Shown here one piece after another: positions 32,836-44,400 of a DNA stretch of 64,000 nt. Within the stretch, counting starts at the first letter, position 1, and each line of letters opens with the position of its first letter. Position numbers and translations under genes: made by a program. The DNA is taken from the NCBI RefSeq assembly GCF_033958435.1, contig NC_134158.1, positions 4,979,837 through 5,043,836 of the forward strand, read 5' to 3'. The DNA is from Carettochelys insculpta. Lineage: Eukaryota; Chordata; Testudines; Carettochelyidae. The notes under the pieces are model-generated. The model saw nothing but the letters and a program-made list of their open reading frames with translations, was not told the origin of the DNA and ran no database searches.

Positions 32836-34936
32836 AACATAAGAAACATAAGAAACATAAGAACGGCCATACTGGGTCAGACCAAAGGTCCATCGAGCCC
32901 AGCATCCCATCTGCCGACGGTGGCCAATGCCAGGTGCCCCAGAGAAGGAGAACAGAAGACAATGATCAAGTGATTTATCTCCTGCCATCCATCTCCTGCC
33001 CTTGTTCTGAAGGCTAGGGCACCATACTTTATCCCTGGCTAATAGCCATTTATGGACCTAACCTGCAAAAATTTATCAAGCTCTTTTTTAAACCCTAATA
33101 GAGTCCTGGCCTTCACAGCCTCCTCGGGCAAGGAGTTCCACAGGTTGACTGTGCGCTGTGTGAAGAAAAATTTCCTTTTATTAGTTTTGAACCTACTACC
33201 CATCAATTTCATTTGGTGTCCCCTAGTTCTTGTATTATGGGAAAAGGTAAATAATTTTTCTATATTCACTTTCTCCACACCATTTATGATTTTATATACC
33301 TCTATCATATCGCCCCTCAATCGCCTCTTTTCCAAACTGAAAAGTCCCAGTCTCTCTAGCCTCTCCCCATATGGGACCCTTTCCAAGCCCCTAATCATCT
33401 TAGTCGCCCTTTTCTGAACCTTTTCTAATGCCAATATATCTTTTTTGAGGTGCGGAGACCACATCTGCACGCAGTACTCGAGATGTGGGCGTACCATAGT
33501 TTTATATAGGGGGAGTATGATATCTTTTGTCTTATTATTGATCCCTTTTTTAATAATTCCTAACATCCTATTTGCCTTACTAACTGCTGCTGCACACTGC
33601 GTGGATGTCTTCAGAGAACTATCCACTATAACTCCAAGATCCCTTTCCTGATCTGTCGTAGCTAAATTTGACCCCATCATGTAGTACGTGTAATTTGGGT
33701 TATTTTTTCCAACATGCATTACCTTACACTTACCCACATTAAATTTCATTTGCCATTTTGCTGCCCAATCACTCAGTTTGCTGAGATCTTTTTGTAGTTC
33801 TTCACAATCCCTTTTGCTTTTGACTGTCCTGAACAACTTGGTGTCATCTGCAAACTTTGCCACCTCACTGCTTACCTCATTTTCTAGATCATTGATGAAC
33901 AAGTTGAACAGGATCGGTCCCAGGACTGACCCCTGGGGAACACCACTAGTTACCCTCCTCCATTGTGAAAATTTACCATTTATTCCCACCCTTTGTTTTC
34001 TGTCTTTTAACCAATTCCCGATCCACGAAAGGACCTTTCCTCCTATCCCATGACCACCTAATTTACATAAAAGCCTTTGGTGTGGGACCGTGTCAAAGGC
34101 TTTCTGGAAATCTAGGTATATTATGTCCACTGGGTGCCCCTTGTCCGCATGTTTATTAACCCCTTCAAAGAACTCTAATAGATTAGTTAGACACGACTTC
34201 CCTCTGCAGAAACCATGCTGACTTTTGCCCAACAATTTGTGCTCTTCTATGTGCCTTGCAATTTTATTCTTTACTAGTGTTTCTACTAATTTCCCTGGTA
34301 CTGATGTTAAACTTATCGGTCTATAATTGCCAGGATCTCCTCTAGAGCCTTTTTTAAATATTGGTGTTATATTGGCCGTCTTCCAGTCATTTGGTACCAA
34401 AGTGGATTTAAAGGATAGGTTACAAACCACTGTTAATAAGTCCGCAATTTCACATTTGAGTTCTTTCAGAACCCTTGGGTGAATGCCGTCTGGTCCAGGA
34501 GACTTGTTACTATTCAGCTTATTAATTAATTCCAAAACCTCCTCTAATGTCACTTCAATCTGGGAGAGTTCCTCAGATTTGTCACCTAAAAAGGCTGGCT
34601 CAGATTTAGGAACCTCTGTAACATCTTCAGCCGTGAAGACTGAAGCAAAGAAATCATTTAATCGCTCTGCAATGGCACTGTCTTCCTTGATCGCTCGTTT
34701 TACATCTTTATCATCCAAGGGCCCCACTGCTTTTTTAGCAGGCTTCCTGCTTCTAATGTATTTAAAAAACATTTTACTATCGTTTTTTGAATTTTTGGCT
34801 AGCTGTTCCTCAAACTCTTTTTTGGCTTTTCTTACTACACGATGACACTTAATTTGGGAGTGTTTATGTTCCTTTCTATTTTCCTCACTAGGATTTGACT
34901 TCCACTTTTTAAAAGCTGCCCTTTTCTCTCTCACTG
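32836..34936 (-). mobile_element. 5'-truncated CR1 LINE with intact reverse transcriptase
   Basis: An uninterrupted frame of 631 codons (34934 to 33039) covers the whole reverse transcriptase, with [39 protein letters not shown] and the catalytic FADDTK. The endonuclease domain that should precede it is missing, so it could not move on its own. The 3' UTR (33038-32860) carries the AGACCAAAGGTCCATC block known from turtle CR1s. The element ends in three units of a 9 bp repeat, TTATGTTTC. The open frame suggests a young insertion. Confidence 0.93.
33039..34934 (-). CDS. CR1 reverse transcriptase domain (truncated ORF2)
   Basis: The product copies CR1 RNA into DNA at the insertion site by target-primed reverse transcription. 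The frame ends at a natural stop after SINGY. The first Met is internal to ORF2, and the N-terminal apurinic endonuclease is lost. It lies alone in the spacer with no visible promoter, so expression is doubtful. Confidence 0.9.
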   Translation of the reverse strand: MREKRAAFKKWKSNPSEENRKEHKHSQIKCHRVVRKAKKEFEEQLAKNSKNDSKMFFKYIRSRKPAKKAVGPLDDKDVKRAIKEDSAIAERLNDFFASVFTAEDVTEVPKSEPAFLGDKSEELSQIEVTLEEVLELINKLNSNKSPGPDGIHPRVLKELKCEIADLLTVVCNLSFKSTLVPNDWKTANITPIFKKGSRGDPGNYRPISLTSVPGKLVETLVKNKIARHIEEHKLLGKSQHGFCRGKSCLTNLLEFFEGVNKHADKGHPVDIIYLDFQKAFDTVPHQRLLCKLGGHGIGGKVLSWIGNWLKDRKQRVGINGKFSQWRRVTSGVPQGSVLGPILFNLFINDLENEVSSEVAKFADDTKLFRTVKSKRDCEELQKDLSKLSDWAAKWQMKFNVGKCKVMHVGKNNPNYTYYMMGSNLATTDQERDLGVIVDSSLKTSTQCAAAVSKANRMLGIIKKGINNKTKDIILPLYKTMVRPHLEYCVQMWSPHLKKDILALEKVQKRATKMIRGLERVPYGERLERLGLFSLEKRRLRGDMIEVYKIINGVEKVNIEKLFTFSHNTRTRGHQMKLMGSRFKTNKRKFFFTQRTVNLWNSLPEEAVKARTLLGFKKELDKFLQVRSINGY

Positions 34937-35155
34937 TTTTTTTTTTGTCTTTTTACCACATTGCTTTCTATGGGAGGGAAATGAGGGCTACACAAACGGC
35001 CATTTTTCCAGGAGGAAGGAAGGAAGGAAAAGTAGAGCACACAAAGATTGCCAAATGAACTGAAATCCCTTGCTTGTAGAACTGCATTGCTTTTCATAAC
35101 TGTACCTGTAGCTGGATTATCAAAGGTTTTACAAAAAGCAGCAGGTGTCTGAGTC

Positions 35156-35545
35156 TTAAGTGGCCCTCCAGCCACTCTCCCCGCTCCCTTGATTACATAG
35201 TATCCCTGAGAACAATACGGGAACAATGCAAAGCTTGAAGAAAGAGTAGGATTGCAGAAGTTTTGAAAAAAGATTTTGTGAGGCAGGATTTCGGCTTCCC
35301 AGTCCACTCCACAGCTTCTGTGCCCTGGGATGACCCAGCAGCCTGTGTCTTCTCACCTGGCCCTCCAGCCATTCGCCCTGTGTCAAGGGAGCCAAAGCTT
35401 GATGAAAGAGGATAGAAAAGGCTAGAAAGAGACACTGGGATTCCCAGTACACCAGCTGTCCAACACAGGATGGCACTGAAATCTCTGGCCTTTATAACTG
35501 CAACAGCAAACATTTTACAAAAAAGCAGCAGGTGTCTGCAACAGG
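35156..35545. repeat. Diverged local tandem duplication
   Basis: GGCCCTCCAGCCA followed within about 60 bp by CAAAGCTTGA appears at 35161-35240 and again at 35360-35405. AAAGCAGCAGGTGTCTG occurs at 35135-35152 and 35522-35540. No gene is seen in this part of the spacer. Confidence 0.5.
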
Positions 35546-36270
35546 AAAGTTTGTGACAGCCCCAGAGTGGCGTTTTCTGTGGTTTGATACAGCCTGGTCT
35601 TTCTGTTTCTTGGCGTTCAAGCCCTCAGGAGTCCCTCTGGTCACAGTCTTAAACTTTTCTGTTCGGCCATGAGAAAGAGAAGCTGACCGGTGTGAGAGTG
35701 GGAGCTGCCATTGTCACAGAACCCAGGGTTCCTGGAGCCGGGGCATCTGGAGAAACAGCCGCCAGTGAACAAGTCAGTGGGAAATCAGGAGAGTTTGTGC
35801 CCCGCCCCCCCCGAGTGGGGTTTTCTGGAGTTTGATGCCGTCACAGACAGGGAACAGCTGCACTTCAGCTACCGCATGTCATTATCTGGCCCCACCGCTG
35901 CACAGTCTGAGCCCCTCGCATACGGCGCTGTGCTGCAGTCAGGGAAGGGCTGCAATGTCTGTTTTAGAGGAGAGAACGATCAGGCCCAGAGAAGAGAAGC
36001 GACTTGCCTGAGTTCACACAGCAGGGCCTGGAACGTGCATGTGCTCAGAGTAACGTCACACCAGAACTACTAGGTGACCCTTTCCCCCTGCAGCTGGGAC
36101 CTGGGAGGAGAAGGGGACGGACAGACACGCACCCCAGTCAGAGCTGGCTTGAGGGGCGCTGCACTGCAGGAGGAGGCGGAGCGCACACCGAGCTGGATTA
36201 CTCAACTCTGACCCTCCCTATTCCTGGGACACCCCTCTTTAAATACCCCTCTGGAAACCACCCCCCACTC
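35546..36270. other. Spacer DNA, no gene seen
   Basis: The segment has no supported reading frame. CAGAGAAGAGAAGCGACTTG resembles a common dispersed repeat (36? near 35985-36010), but I cannot place it. Confidence 0.35.
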
Positions 36271-36400
36271 ATGCAGCCGGTGAAGCAGGTCTTTGCCCGT
36301 GAAAGCTCGTGCTCCAAAATATCTGTCAGTGTCGAAGGTGCCCCAGGACTTGTTGTTGTTCTCAAAGATACAGACTAACACGGCTCCTCTCTGATGCTGG
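36270..36400 (+). mobile_element. PLE tail with hammerhead-like fold
   Basis: It reads CCGGTGAAG, GCAGGTCTTTGCCCGT, GAAAGCTCGTGCTCC, then GAAGGTGCCCCAGGAC and CAGACTAACACGGCTCC. GAAA, the GC-TCGT-GC helix III and the following TC fit a hammerhead core, while the CTGANGA box is changed. Confidence 0.6.
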
Positions 36401-36489
36401 ACACATAGGTGTGGTTCATTCTCCCACGCAGGATCACTTGAACCGCATACACAGAGAGCAAATGAGTCTCCCCCACAGCCTCAGCTAAG

Positions 36490-36566
36490 CGGGAGGTGGC
36501 TTTTAGCTCAAACTGCAGAGGCTCAGACACTAAGCTCCAGAGATCACTGGTTCAGATCTGCCTGTG
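36490..36566 (+). repeat. tRNA-derived SINE-like sequence
   Basis: TTTTAGCTCAAACTGCAGAG resembles a D arm with A box and GGTTCAGATCTGCC resembles a B box, about 45 bp apart. There is no proper acceptor stem. Confidence 0.4.
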
Positions 36567-36689
36567 GGAAGTTACAAGTGGGGGTTCACCTGGGTTGTCC
36601 CTGGGTCTCTGAAGCTCAGGATGCTCTTCTCCAGCTAGTGGAAACATGTAACCCACACACACACCCAGGAGTGTTTTTATGTCTGGAAC

Positions 36690-36803
36690 ACCAGTCCTGG
36701 AACTTTTCCTTGCAACAAGGCCTGTTGCCAACTTCATCCACAGATCTATTCTGGAGATACCATCACTGGGCATAACCAGGTTATTCACAGAACCACGGGC
36801 ACA
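36690..36803 (+). mobile_element. PLE coding fragment at the palindrome edge
   Basis: It is similar to 24838-24955 (GGAACTTTTCCTTGCAACAA and following). It ends exactly where the right arm begins at 36804. Confidence 0.7.
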
Positions 36804-37870
36804 TTGTATCTAAAAAATGAGTTTTGCCAAGTCGGACTATCACTTTGTCAAGTTCCAGAGAAGTAGCCATGTTAGTCTGTTTCAGCCAAATAATGAGATC
36901 TGTGGCACCTAAAAAACTAGCACATTTTTTAGGACATTTTTGAAGCTCTCGTGGGCTGCAGGTCATTTTGCCAGATTCATGATGTGAATGTTCAGATGAC
37001 AGACATTCCAATATACATGCCGAGCTGGGAGTGTTACGCCGGTGCTGAGGAGGTTAAGTCAGGGTGGATGTGGCCTACTCCTAACAGTGACAGGAAGGTG
37101 AGAATACATGCAGGGGAAAACTACTACTTGTAACAAGATGGCCATTCCCAGTCCCTCTTCAGAGCCATTCCGAGGGTGTCAAAGTTGCATATGAATTCCA
37201 GCCCAGCAGATCCACGTTGCAGTCTGGTTCATAGTTATTTGCTCAAGTTTGGCAACTTTCACATCTGTAGCTGAGTGCCCAGGGCGGTTAAAGTGCTCTC
37301 CTACTGGTTTGTGTGTGTCACCATTCTCGATGTCTGGTTTGTGCCCATTTACTCCTTTGCATAGAGACAGTCTGGTTTGTCCAATGTACACGGCAGAGGG
37401 GCGTTGCTGGCACATGACGGCCAATATCGCATTAACAGATGTGGATGTGAATGAACCCTGGATAGAACAGCAGGTCCCATGCTGATGTCACTAGGGTAGA
37501 TGTGTGGACAGGGTTGGCAATGGGTTTCCTGCAGGGATTGGTTCCTGGAATAGTGTTTCTTGTGTGGGTGTGGGTTGCGGGTAAGTAAGTGTTCCAGGTT
37601 GGGGAGGGGCATCTCTCCCTAGACAAGGACGGGCCTGTCTCTCCAGCTTTCTGCCAGTGAGGAATTGTCATCTGGGATAGGTTGTAGATCCCTGATGAAG
37701 TGCTGGAGAGATTTTAGCTGGGGGCTGTAGGTGGGGGTCTGTGGTTCTCTTTGATGGATCTGTCCAGAAGCAGGTGACGTCTTAGACACAAAGACCCACC
37801 AAGCTCCTGAAAGCTCATTGGGACAAGTGGATGCTGATGTGCCTGTGAAGCCCCAGTGACCCTCCACATC
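36804..37870 (-). mobile_element. PLE fragment with GIY-YIG remnant (innermost right arm)
   Basis: This is the mirror of 31040-32108 with the same frameshift between the two coding pieces. It is therefore an old, inactive copy that was duplicated with the arm. Confidence 0.85.
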
Positions 37871-38017
37871 AGGACCAGAGCCCTAGTGGCACGTTTTTCA
37901 CCAAAGCCTCCAGGGCGGAATTGTTACCACTGGTGCCTTCCAATTCAGCAAACCAGAGTCAGTTCCAGGAAGGGAAACGCCCAGCACTTGCTGAAGGTGG
38001 GGCACAGTGTGAGCTCA

Positions 38018-38030
38018 GGAAAGTGAAACT
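38018..38030 (+). promoter_or_regulatory. ISRE core upstream of right TRIM
   Basis: GGAAAGTGAAACT is a perfect ISRE core and ends 27 bp before the ATG. It is identical in the left arm. Confidence 0.65.
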
Positions 38031-38057
38031 CACCCTGTTCCCAGCCCAGAGGGAGCC

Positions 38058-38474
38058 ATGGCTGCAGGGAGCCCCCTGGAAAGTCTGCAGGAAGAAGCCA
38101 CATGTCCCGTCTGTCTGGAGTTCTTTAAGGACCCAGTGATTACAGAGTGTGGGCACAACTTCTGCCAAGCCTGCATCAGCCAGTGCTGGGAGGGACCCGA
38201 CCCAGCCACCTCCTGCCCTCAGTGCAGAGAGACTGTGCAGCAGAGACACCTCCGGCCCAACAGGCAGCTGGCCAATGTTATAGAAATAGCCAAACGGCTG
38301 AGTTTGCAGGCAGCGAAGGGAGCAGGCGGGGACGGGGTGTGTGGGGAGCACCAGAAGGCTCTGAAGCTGTTCTGTGAAGAGGATCAAACCCCCATCTGTG
38401 TGATCTGCAGAGAGTCCCAGGCTCACCGCGCTCACACTGTGGTTCCCATCCAGGAGGCTGCCCAGGAGTACAAG
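38058..38474 (+). CDS. TRIM right exon 1: RING and B-box2
   Basis: The 417 bp, 139-residue exon ends in AAG/GTACAG. It differs from the left copy at residues 18, 37, 58, 59, 74, 75, 77, 78, 100, 112, 115 and 121, none of which is a zinc ligand. Confidence 0.93.
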
Positions 38475-41400
38475 GTACAGAGCTGCTGTCCAGGCTGATG
38501 GATAATAACTTTGCATTTTACTGACAAGTCAATGGCATCATTCTGGTGTGTGCAGCCTTCAGGGCCTGAAAGTTGCTGTACAAATTAGTGATGCTCCAGC
38601 CTGGCAAAAAGGCAACAAAGAGAGTTTTTAAGTTTGTTTTGTGAGGGACACCCCTCCCCCCTGTGCTGTATGGAAAATGGGCTGTGACTGTAAATCTCTA
38701 TCACTTAGAGATGCTTTGAACAAAAGATGGTTTGTAACCGATTCCATTTAATGTTCAAACCTGCTGAATGTGTAATTCTTGTGTGTAGTTGGAAATACGC
38801 CGTGTGCTTGTTCAGAGTTAGAGGTGCTAATAACAGCCATTGCTGGAGATTCTGGGGTTAGTTTTCCTCATGACTGTGCAATTAACCTGAGGGCTTGTAA
38901 ATGGCTTTTTGTTCTGTAGGTCTGGGAGGTGGCTGCTTTAAAGACATGTAACTCTGCCACCTGGTGCAGGCCTCCATTTTGGGGGGATGCTTAACGAATG
39001 CCTGTGGGGAGGAGTGGGGAAAGAGGGAGCCTATTTAAGCAATAGGTATTTTTCAGCCCAGTGTTTGGGCCAGCTTCACTTTTTGCTTCTAGCCTGCCTT
39101 CGAAATAGCCTGACATCCCCTGAGGCTACGTCTGCTCTTACTGGGAATGTTGGCGGCTGCTACGCAACTTTAGGTACACCAGCTGTGTACCTAAAATTGA
39201 TTTGGCAGCCGTCAACTTTGGTCCCTGTCCTCACTGCGGACTGTCGATGGGAGCGCTCCTCCGGTTGGCAGTCCTTAATCCTTGTGGTTTGCAAGGAGTT
39301 CTGGGGGCAACCTAGGCCCCAGAATGAGCCTTTTCACGCAGGTGCAAAACAGCACCCAGAAGGTTGTCCCTTCCATGACCCATGTAGACCTGCGCTAAGG
39401 CTGTGTCCACACTGCAGGGTTTTCAGCAGTAGCTTATATCACCGTTCTAACAGGTAAATAAGTTATTTCTGAGACGAGCGCTCACACTGCCAGAGCATTT
39501 CAATACGGAGCATTCACACTAGAGAGCCCAGATCTGAAATAAGAGCTACAACCAGGTGTCTCCCAAGAGGCCAATTAAATCTTAATTTCCTCTCCTTTGT
39601 ACACACTGAATAGTAACAGAGAGGAAGCCGTGCTAGTCTATACACTATCAAAACAAAAAGCAGTCAAGTAGCACTTTAAAGACTAGCAAAATAGTTTATT
39701 AGGTGAGGTCTCTCCCACGAAAGCTTTTTGTTTTGTACACACTGAGTTACTTTCAATATTGAAAGGGGGAGGAAGTCAGTGGAAGTTGTTTGTTTTGGTG
39801 GAGTTACTATTTCGAGTTAAATGCCCTGTTAGACCAGACTAGCAAGCTCTGCAGTGTGGGCACAGGGGTTCGTGGGATCTGCCCCCCACCCAAAAAGGGG
39901 CTTTTCTAGAAAACAAACAAATAAAACCAAAACCAGTGTAGACAAGCCCAGAGAAACACAGAGATCGTTACTGGAGACCCAGGCTGGCGTGAGATTCTTT
40001 TTCACCTAAATATTTTACCCGCTATAAAGGCAGCTGTGACTCTATGAGGCCCATCTGACCGGCACTGAGCAGTGAAGAGGAGCAGCCGTTGGGAGGGAAA
40101 GACGCGCTGCTGAAGGCCCCAGGCCCAGCAGGGAGAGGAGGCAGATGCTGCGGCCGGCACTAGAGGAGGTCACTGGGCTGAACGCTGTGTGGGCCTCAGG
40201 TGCCCTCTGCCCACCCACAACAGGGCTCAGATGGAGCAGCTGGTTCACCCCCATGTGACTCCAGTGCCCTGGAATGTGCTGCACCACTCAGCAATTCGCA
40301 AGTACCCACAAAGCTTGGGCATAACCCAGATCTCTCGCAAATTACTAAAAAGCCGTAACGTGAATTTGTAACACGTCTGGCTGTGACCAGCCCTCGGTCT
40401 GCACTAATAACGTGTCCTCTCCTGGGGAGTATTGACCTCACAAAGATTAACAGTTATCTTGAGTTCTGGGGGATACACCCAGCGCCTCCCCCCTCTCAAC
40501 CCAAAGTAAAACCTCCCAAATCCTTTGTGTTTCCTCAGGGAAAAATCCAGGCCCGTTTGAAGACTCTGAGGGAAGAGAGTGAAAAGCTGCTGGGACTGAA
40601 AGCGACTGGAGAAGAGAAAAGCCGGGAGTACCTGGTAGGTGCCGATTGTTATGAACCATCAGGGCTGGCAGAGGGAGGTCTGTTTGGAGGCAGACTCCTG
40701 TATGGCCTTGGTGAAGGAGGGCTAGTGAGTGTCTCTGTGATCCCGTGAGCTCATGGGAATAAGGGGACTTTGAAGAAGGTGGCGTCCTTTCGAAAAGGAG
40801 CCCCGTCTGGACGTGCCGCGCGGCGGCAAGGCTCGTCAATTTCGAAGCGCCGCTGCCGCCCGCATGCTAATGAAGCGCTGAATATGCATTTCAGCGCTTC
40901 ATTAGTAAACTTCGAAATGGCCATTTGCATGGCCATTTCAAAGTTTGGGGCACGTGTAGACGTAGCCAGAGTGTAAATGGCTCGGGGCAGGGATTGTCCC
41001 TCACTAGGTTCTGTGCAGGGCCCCACATACCTGAGTTCAGATCTCATGTGGGGCCTGCGGGAGCTGCTGGGGTGCCAATAACAACAATAAACCCTGTGAT
41101 AGAACTGGTAATAACAGCCACAGCCTGTAACTCGCCCTTCTCCAGCCTGAAGGCAGCTCTCTCCCCAGCACATCCTGGTCTAGCCCAGCAGTTCCTGGTC
41201 TTTTCTAGACGGGGACCCCTGTGACAATTCAAGAAGACTTGGTGACCCCGAGCAATTCAGACACAGGGGTGGGGTAGCGATGGGCAGAGCTATAACTAGC
41301 TAATTTTGCACCAGGATATAAAATGCTTTAAATCCCTTTATTCTGGGCAGCTGTGACTGTTTACTCCATATAACATTGTGCCCCTTCGGCTATGTCTACA

Positions 41401-44400
41401 CGTGCATGCTACATCGAAATAGCTAATTTCGAAGTAGCGACATCGAAATAGCCTATTTCGATGAATAACGTCTACACGTCCTCCAGGGCCGGCAACGTCG
41501 ATGTTCAGCCCAACGTCGAAATAGGCGCAGCGAGGGAACGTCTACACGCCAAAGTAGCACACATCGAAATAAGGGAGCCAGGCACAGCTGCAGACAGGGT
41601 CACGGGGCGGACTCAACAGCAAGTCGCTCCCTTAAAGGGCCCCTCCCAGACACACTTTCATTAAACAGTGCAAGATACACAGAGCCAACAACTGGTTGCA
41701 GACCCTGTATATGCAGCACGGACCCCCAGCTGCAGCAGCAGCAGCCAGAAGCCCTGGGCTAAGGGCTGCTGCACACGGTGACCACAGAGCCCCGCAAGGG
41801 CTGGAGAGAGAGTATCTCTCAACCCCCCAGCTGATGGCCGCCATGGAGGACCCCGCTATTTCGATGTTGCGGGACGCGGATCGTCTACACGTCTCTACTT
41901 CGATGTTGAACGTCGAAGTAGGGCGCAATTCCCATCCCCTCATGGGGTTAGCGACTTCGACGTCTCGCCGCCTAACGTCGATTTCAACTTCGAAATAGCG
42001 CCCAACACGTGTAGCTGCGACGGGCGCTATTTCGAAGTTACTGCCGCTACTTCGAAGTAGCGTGCACGTGTAGACGCAGCTTTCATGTGTAGATTCACAA
42101 TAGTTATTGCATAGAACAGGGGAAATACATTAATAAAATAATAACACTGCAGTTACTCTAGTTAACCAGAGCTGTGGTGGTGGAAAGACACTCGTCCCCA
42201 AACCCTCCCCCCGGCTTAAACCCCACATGCAAGGGCAAGGGGAGTCACACTCAGGGGCTATAAGTCACTGAGGCTGGAAGGGGCTAGAAGGGGTTGGGGG
42301 AGTCACACGGGTTAGGGGAGTCATACTCAGTCTGGAGGGGGCTAGATGGGGCTGGGGGAGTCACACAGGGTTTAGGGGAGTCACACTCAGGGGCTACGAG
42401 TCACTGAAGCTGGAGGGGGCTAGAAGGGGCTGGGGGAGTCACACAGGGTTTAGGGGAGTCACACTCAGGGGCTACGAGTCACTGAAGCTGGAGGGGGCTA
42501 GAAGGGGCTGGGGGAATCACACAGGGGTTAGGAGAGTCACAGTCGGGGCTAGGAGTCACTTAGGGGCTGGCGGAGGCACAGGGAGCTGAGGTGTGAAGTC
42601 CCAGCCACCAGCCCCAGCCACGGGAACCCCAGCCAGGTGCAAGGGAGACTCCCACCACCACGGCTGGAAGCCGGTTGGGGCATGGAACCCTGACCAGCTC
42701 TCAGCCCCAGTTCCAGGCTTCAGCCTCCCAACCCCCAACCCCACCCTCCCCCTCCAACCACCTCACCTGAGCTGGGCGCTGCTCCTTTGGTTCCCCCAAT
42801 CTCTGCCCTATTCCTGTTTCACACGCAGGAGGGCAGTTGTGTTTAATTGGCTGGTTTAACTGCCCAGTGGTGACCCCCTTCAAAACTAATAGGTTGGGAA
42901 ACCCTGGTCTGGCCCTTGTGCCTTTCGCACAAACCCTCCCCAAGGGAACGGACTGTCCCCAGGCAGTGCTGCCTGCTGGGTCTGCTCACTTTGCTCACAC
43001 ACACTTCCTTCTTTTTTCTCCACTTGCGTCTCTGTCAGTGCGGTGCTGAGCCCGGCCTCCTGCTGCTGCTCGGGGTCTGAACTCCCACAGCCCGTGAATG
43101 ACAGAATGTGCTAACATGGCAGCCTTGGCAGCCTCCCTTTCAGAAACAACTGGGAACAAAGGGGGAAACCGCGAGAGACTCTTCTGCCTTGTGTGCACAG
43201 AACAGAGTCAAAAGTCAGATATCAGGATTTTCAAAGACGTTCTCCCTCCTGCGCACTCAGCTCCCCATGACAGGGCCCAGGCTCCACACATGTCCCTGAC
43301 CAGCCCTTCCCCTGTCTTCCTGCAGAGACAGACACAAAGGGAGAGGCAGAAAATCGTGTGGGAATTCCAGCAGCTGCGTCAGTTCCTGGAGGAACAAGAG
43401 CGACTCCTGCTGGCCCAGCTGGAGAAGCTGGAGGTGGAGATTGTGAGGCTCCAGAATGACAATGTCCGTGAACTCTCTGCGCAGATTTCCCGTCTCAGTG
43501 AGCTGATGGGTGAGATGGAGGGGAAGTGTCAGAAGCCAGCGAGTGAATTCCTGCAGGTGAGACTGAGGGAGACACAGAGACTCTGTGTGAGCCCCAGGGC
43601 TGGAGATCCCAGAGAAAAAAATAAGTTGGTGCTTTGCACCCACCAGCCACAGCTCCTCCACTTCTCCCTGCACGTCCTGCCTGCCACAGTCAGCTGGGGG
43701 AGAGATGTGGGGTAGGGAGGAAAGAAACAGGTCCAGGGTGTTCTGGGGGGAGGGGATGGGCACAGATGGGGATGCGGAAGGGGAAGAGGAAGTGCGGGGG
43801 CAGGAAGAGGTGGGGCAAAGTGTGGCATTGCTGGAGAGGTGGAGGGGGAGTGGGGTTCTGCATCCCCTGGGAGAAGTGGAAGCTGGTGCCTGTGGTAACA
43901 AATGTCCCAGCTCCCCACACAGGGAAGGGAGGCTCCTGAACCATAAGCTCTGGGGTCCAACAGTCAGAAGTCTCGAGTTACAAACACAGAGATATTAGAG
44001 ATGGCAAAGCCCCATCAGCTCAGGAAATCTATGGCCCTGGGACCAGGGCAGGGCCCCTCTTCCCTAGATTTGCAAACTCCCTTCCCTGGGATCCCCTGTG
44101 TGTGTTGTATGGGACTGAGATTCTTTTCTCTCCTTCCCCTGTAGGACATCAGAAGCACCTTGAGCAGGTACGTGGCTCTTACTCCCCATCCCACCTCTCA
44201 GTGCTGGCAAATATCTTGGAGATGATGATAGCACCCAATCTCCCCAGGGCTCTACAGTGAGATGTTAGGGGCAGGTCACATCCAAGCTACAAATATCCCT
44301 GATCATCTCCAGCCTGAGGGTCTCACCCTTGCACAGACTTTACAATTATCCCCTCAATGGCAAAGTCTGACCTCAAGTGTTTCCAAGAGGTGTCACCTCC

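Larger units (their letters stand above)
32109..36803. other. Spacer between the inverted arms
   Basis: This is the only part of the window without a mirrored partner. It contains a CR1, a short local duplication, PLE fragments and a tRNA-like sequence. The part 32109-32835 is AT-rich and shows no gene. Confidence 0.8.
40968..42890. other. Right-only segment of TRIM intron 2
   Basis: The left arm has only about 70 bp in place of this 1.9 kb segment plus the half MITE. It holds a second MITE and a minisatellite. The rest has no recognised gene. Confidence 0.6.

Noticed and set aside
42225..42565. CRISPR-like array
   Set aside because: Units are long, imperfect and without unique spacers; the context is a vertebrate intron, so it is a minisatellite.
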